Assembly (NCBI RefSeq): GCF_002234675.1
Contig: NC_019868.2
Location: forward strand, 27,542,293 to 27,606,292
Length of the DNA stretch: 64,000 bases
Direction of reading: 5' to 3'
From: Oryzias latipes
Taxonomy: Eukaryota > Chordata > Actinopteri > Beloniformes > Adrianichthyidae
Shown here: positions 62,330 through 64,000 of the stretch, one piece after another
How positions within the stretch are numbered: position 1 is the stretch's first letter
Layout: each line of letters begins with the position of its first letter
The notes under the pieces: generated by a model
What the model was told of the DNA's origin: nothing
What the model saw: the letters and a program-made list of their open reading frames with translations, nothing else
Database searches by the model: none
Made by a program: the position numbers and the translations under genes

Positions 62330-64000
62330 CTGCGGGCCATACAACGCCGCTTGCGGCTTTAATTATTCTTCTTCTTTCTAACGGATACTTTGAGCTCAAA
62401 TTTGACCCCCGCCACATACCCGAAAACTCACCAAAATTGGCACACACCTAGGATAAATTGAAAATGAATTTTCGGCAAAGAGAACGTCACCCCCCCCACG
62501 ACGATGACATCACGGCGAGCGTTCCCGTAAAAAAAATGAATGGGCCGAAAATCGCTTATGGGGCCAAAAAAAAATATTTTGAAATACAGTAGCGAAACCA
62601 AAACACGTGTGTTGGAAATATCCCAAAGAAGTTATGAAATCATTATGGGATGGCCACACGACCTACGGCTTGGCGGCCATTTTGTGGCGAACTCAGAGAA
62701 ATGGCGATTTTCGTGTTTTTTGACAATATGGGAAAACAACACTTTTGTTCAAGCGATTTTCACGAAATCGGACACACATGCCACTAGCACGATTCTACAA
62801 TAACCAAAGAAGTTTTGTTGACCTTTGACCTTGGGAAGGGGCGGCCATCTTGAATTTTCAAAAAAAAGCACCTTTAGTAACGGATACAAACGAAAACTCG
62901 TCCTAGGAATTTTCATCGATCTTTTTGAAACTTCTCGGGCATCAATGGCAAGCTACTGTGGACAAAATGTTGGAATTAGAAGTTGTAGATTTTGAAACGC
63001 GTGCGCGTGGCGAATTCGCAACCGTCGCCATTTTAGCTAGCTCGCACATATTTTATCGGAATGTCGTGAAAATGAAATATACGATTCCCTGGCCCACACT
63101 GAACAAAACGATGTCACATACGACAAAATCGATAAAGGAATGTGGCCGTGGTAAACAAAAAACGATCGCAAAAAAAAGTGCTGACTCGGCAAAAAAAAAA
63201 ATTTCGGATTTTTTTTTTAAGAATCGGCTAACGAAACCCAGATAACTTTGTCGGGTATATCCAAACAAAGTTTTTAAATCATTACGTGATGGCGACACGA
63301 CCTACGGTTTGGCGGCCATTTTGTGCCAAAATCTGCCATTTTGAGTTTTTCGCGTTTTTACACAATAGGGAAAAATGAACTTTTTTTTGAGCGATTTTCA
63401 CGAAATTTGACTCGCATGTCCGTAGCGTAAGTCTACAATTACCTCTGGAGTTTCGTCGACCTTTGACCTCGGGAAAAGGCGGCCATCTTGAATTTTCTAT
63501 AAAAAACACCTTTGCCACTGGATTCAAACGTAAACTTGTCGTTGGAATTTTTATCGATCGTCTCGAAACTTTTTGGGCATCAATGGCAAGCTACTGTGGA
63601 AAAAATGTTGGAATTAGAAGTTGTAGATTTTGAACGGCGTGCGCGTGGCAAACTAGCAAAGTGGCGCACTGTTATAACTCCCATGCATTTCAATACAATA
63701 CAGTGAAAATTGAATGCATGCATCCATGCCTGAAACTGAATACATTGAAAAAGACTGGAAATGGACATATAAGGAATGTGGGCGTGGTTAGCATAAAACC
63801 ACTGTTGCTAAGGACGACAAAAAGTTTACTTTTACCGATATGTCCGAAACTGACGTCAATCTGTTCGTCTTCTCAAGGGGAACAAAACATAAAATGGTTG
63901 CTATGGAGATAAAATAAACAAAAAAGCCGCCATTTTGAAAAAAGTGGGTTTTTTTATCAACTTATGGCATATAGCTCTCACCTATGGAGGAATGTGTTTT
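62330..64000 (+). repeat. 2.34-kb higher-order repeat, unit 4 (cut by window end)
   Basis: Hairpin at 62346-62357. The first 1.67 kb is present and stops at the start of the 100-bp subarray. It is somewhat more diverged than units 2 and 3. The array must continue past the window. Confidence 0.92.

Noticed and set aside
55890..63245. Recurrent frames of about 100 codons (start MKLLGHQWQATVDKMLELEV) in every satellite unit and at 17060-17383
   Set aside because: They recur because the DNA is homogenised. Several other frames on both strands recur equally well, the C-termini vary with A-tract length, and there is no domain or start context. A dN/dS test between the stand-alone copy and the array would decide.

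Overview
This is a 64 kb stretch of vertebrate nuclear DNA, almost certainly from a teleost fish (a medaka-like genome is a reasonable guess, not proven). The reasons are GT-AG spliced genes with short introns, fish-type Tc1, hAT, PIF/Harbinger and Helentron elements, decayed finTRIM/TRIM25-like exons, and a genome built largely of repeats. There is no bacterial or organellar content. One assembly gap of exactly 1,000 N lies at 39139-40138.

Layout. 1-8.7 kb: a plus-strand spliced gene of unknown function, with at least six exons that join in one open frame; its introns hold two related non-autonomous hAT elements and a decayed Tc1 element. 8.7-15.7 kb: a gene-poor stretch with microsatellites, a 58-bp tandem repeat and a foldback element. 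15.7-19.1 kb: a 383-bp tandem duplication, then one stand-alone copy of a 2.3-kb repeat family that ends in a 100-bp tandem array. 19.2-21.4 kb: a decayed hAT transposase and a small tRNA-like sequence. 21.7-34.8 kb (minus strand): an apparently intact Helentron (rolling-circle transposon) gene. 35-39.1 kb: decayed TRIM exons and a broken Tc1 transposase. After the gap, 40.1-50.4 kb is a second, diverged copy of the 28.4-39.1 kb interval. 51-55 kb: PIF/Harbinger transposase remains, two tRNA-derived SINE-like units and a complete non-autonomous hAT. 55.3-64 kb: a head-to-tail array of the 2.34-kb repeat that runs off the end of the window.

The main result is the Helentron gene. Following splice sites by eye, 14 coding exons (ATG at 32038, stop at 21744, minus strand) join without a frame break into a conceptual protein of 2,997 residues. 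In order it carries an SGNH/GDSL-type hydrolase, a proline/arginine-rich linker, a cysteine protease domain resembling the peptidase C76 (herpesvirus large tegument protein) deubiquitinase fold, an OTU cysteine protease, an 18-residue tandem repeat, cysteine-rich segments, a Helitron HUH replication initiator, a PIF1-type helicase and an EEP (AP-like) endonuclease. Rep, helicase and endonuclease fit rolling-circle transposition. The hydrolase and the two ubiquitin-protease-like domains are accessory and their role is unknown.

The 2.34-kb array is a higher-order repeat. Each unit contains two diverged copies of an internal block, a 6 x 100-bp subarray, a hairpin at each junction, and dense matches to YY1, nuclear-receptor DR1, CRE and AP-1 consensus sites. 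All domain and site calls are by eye from motifs; no database search was run.
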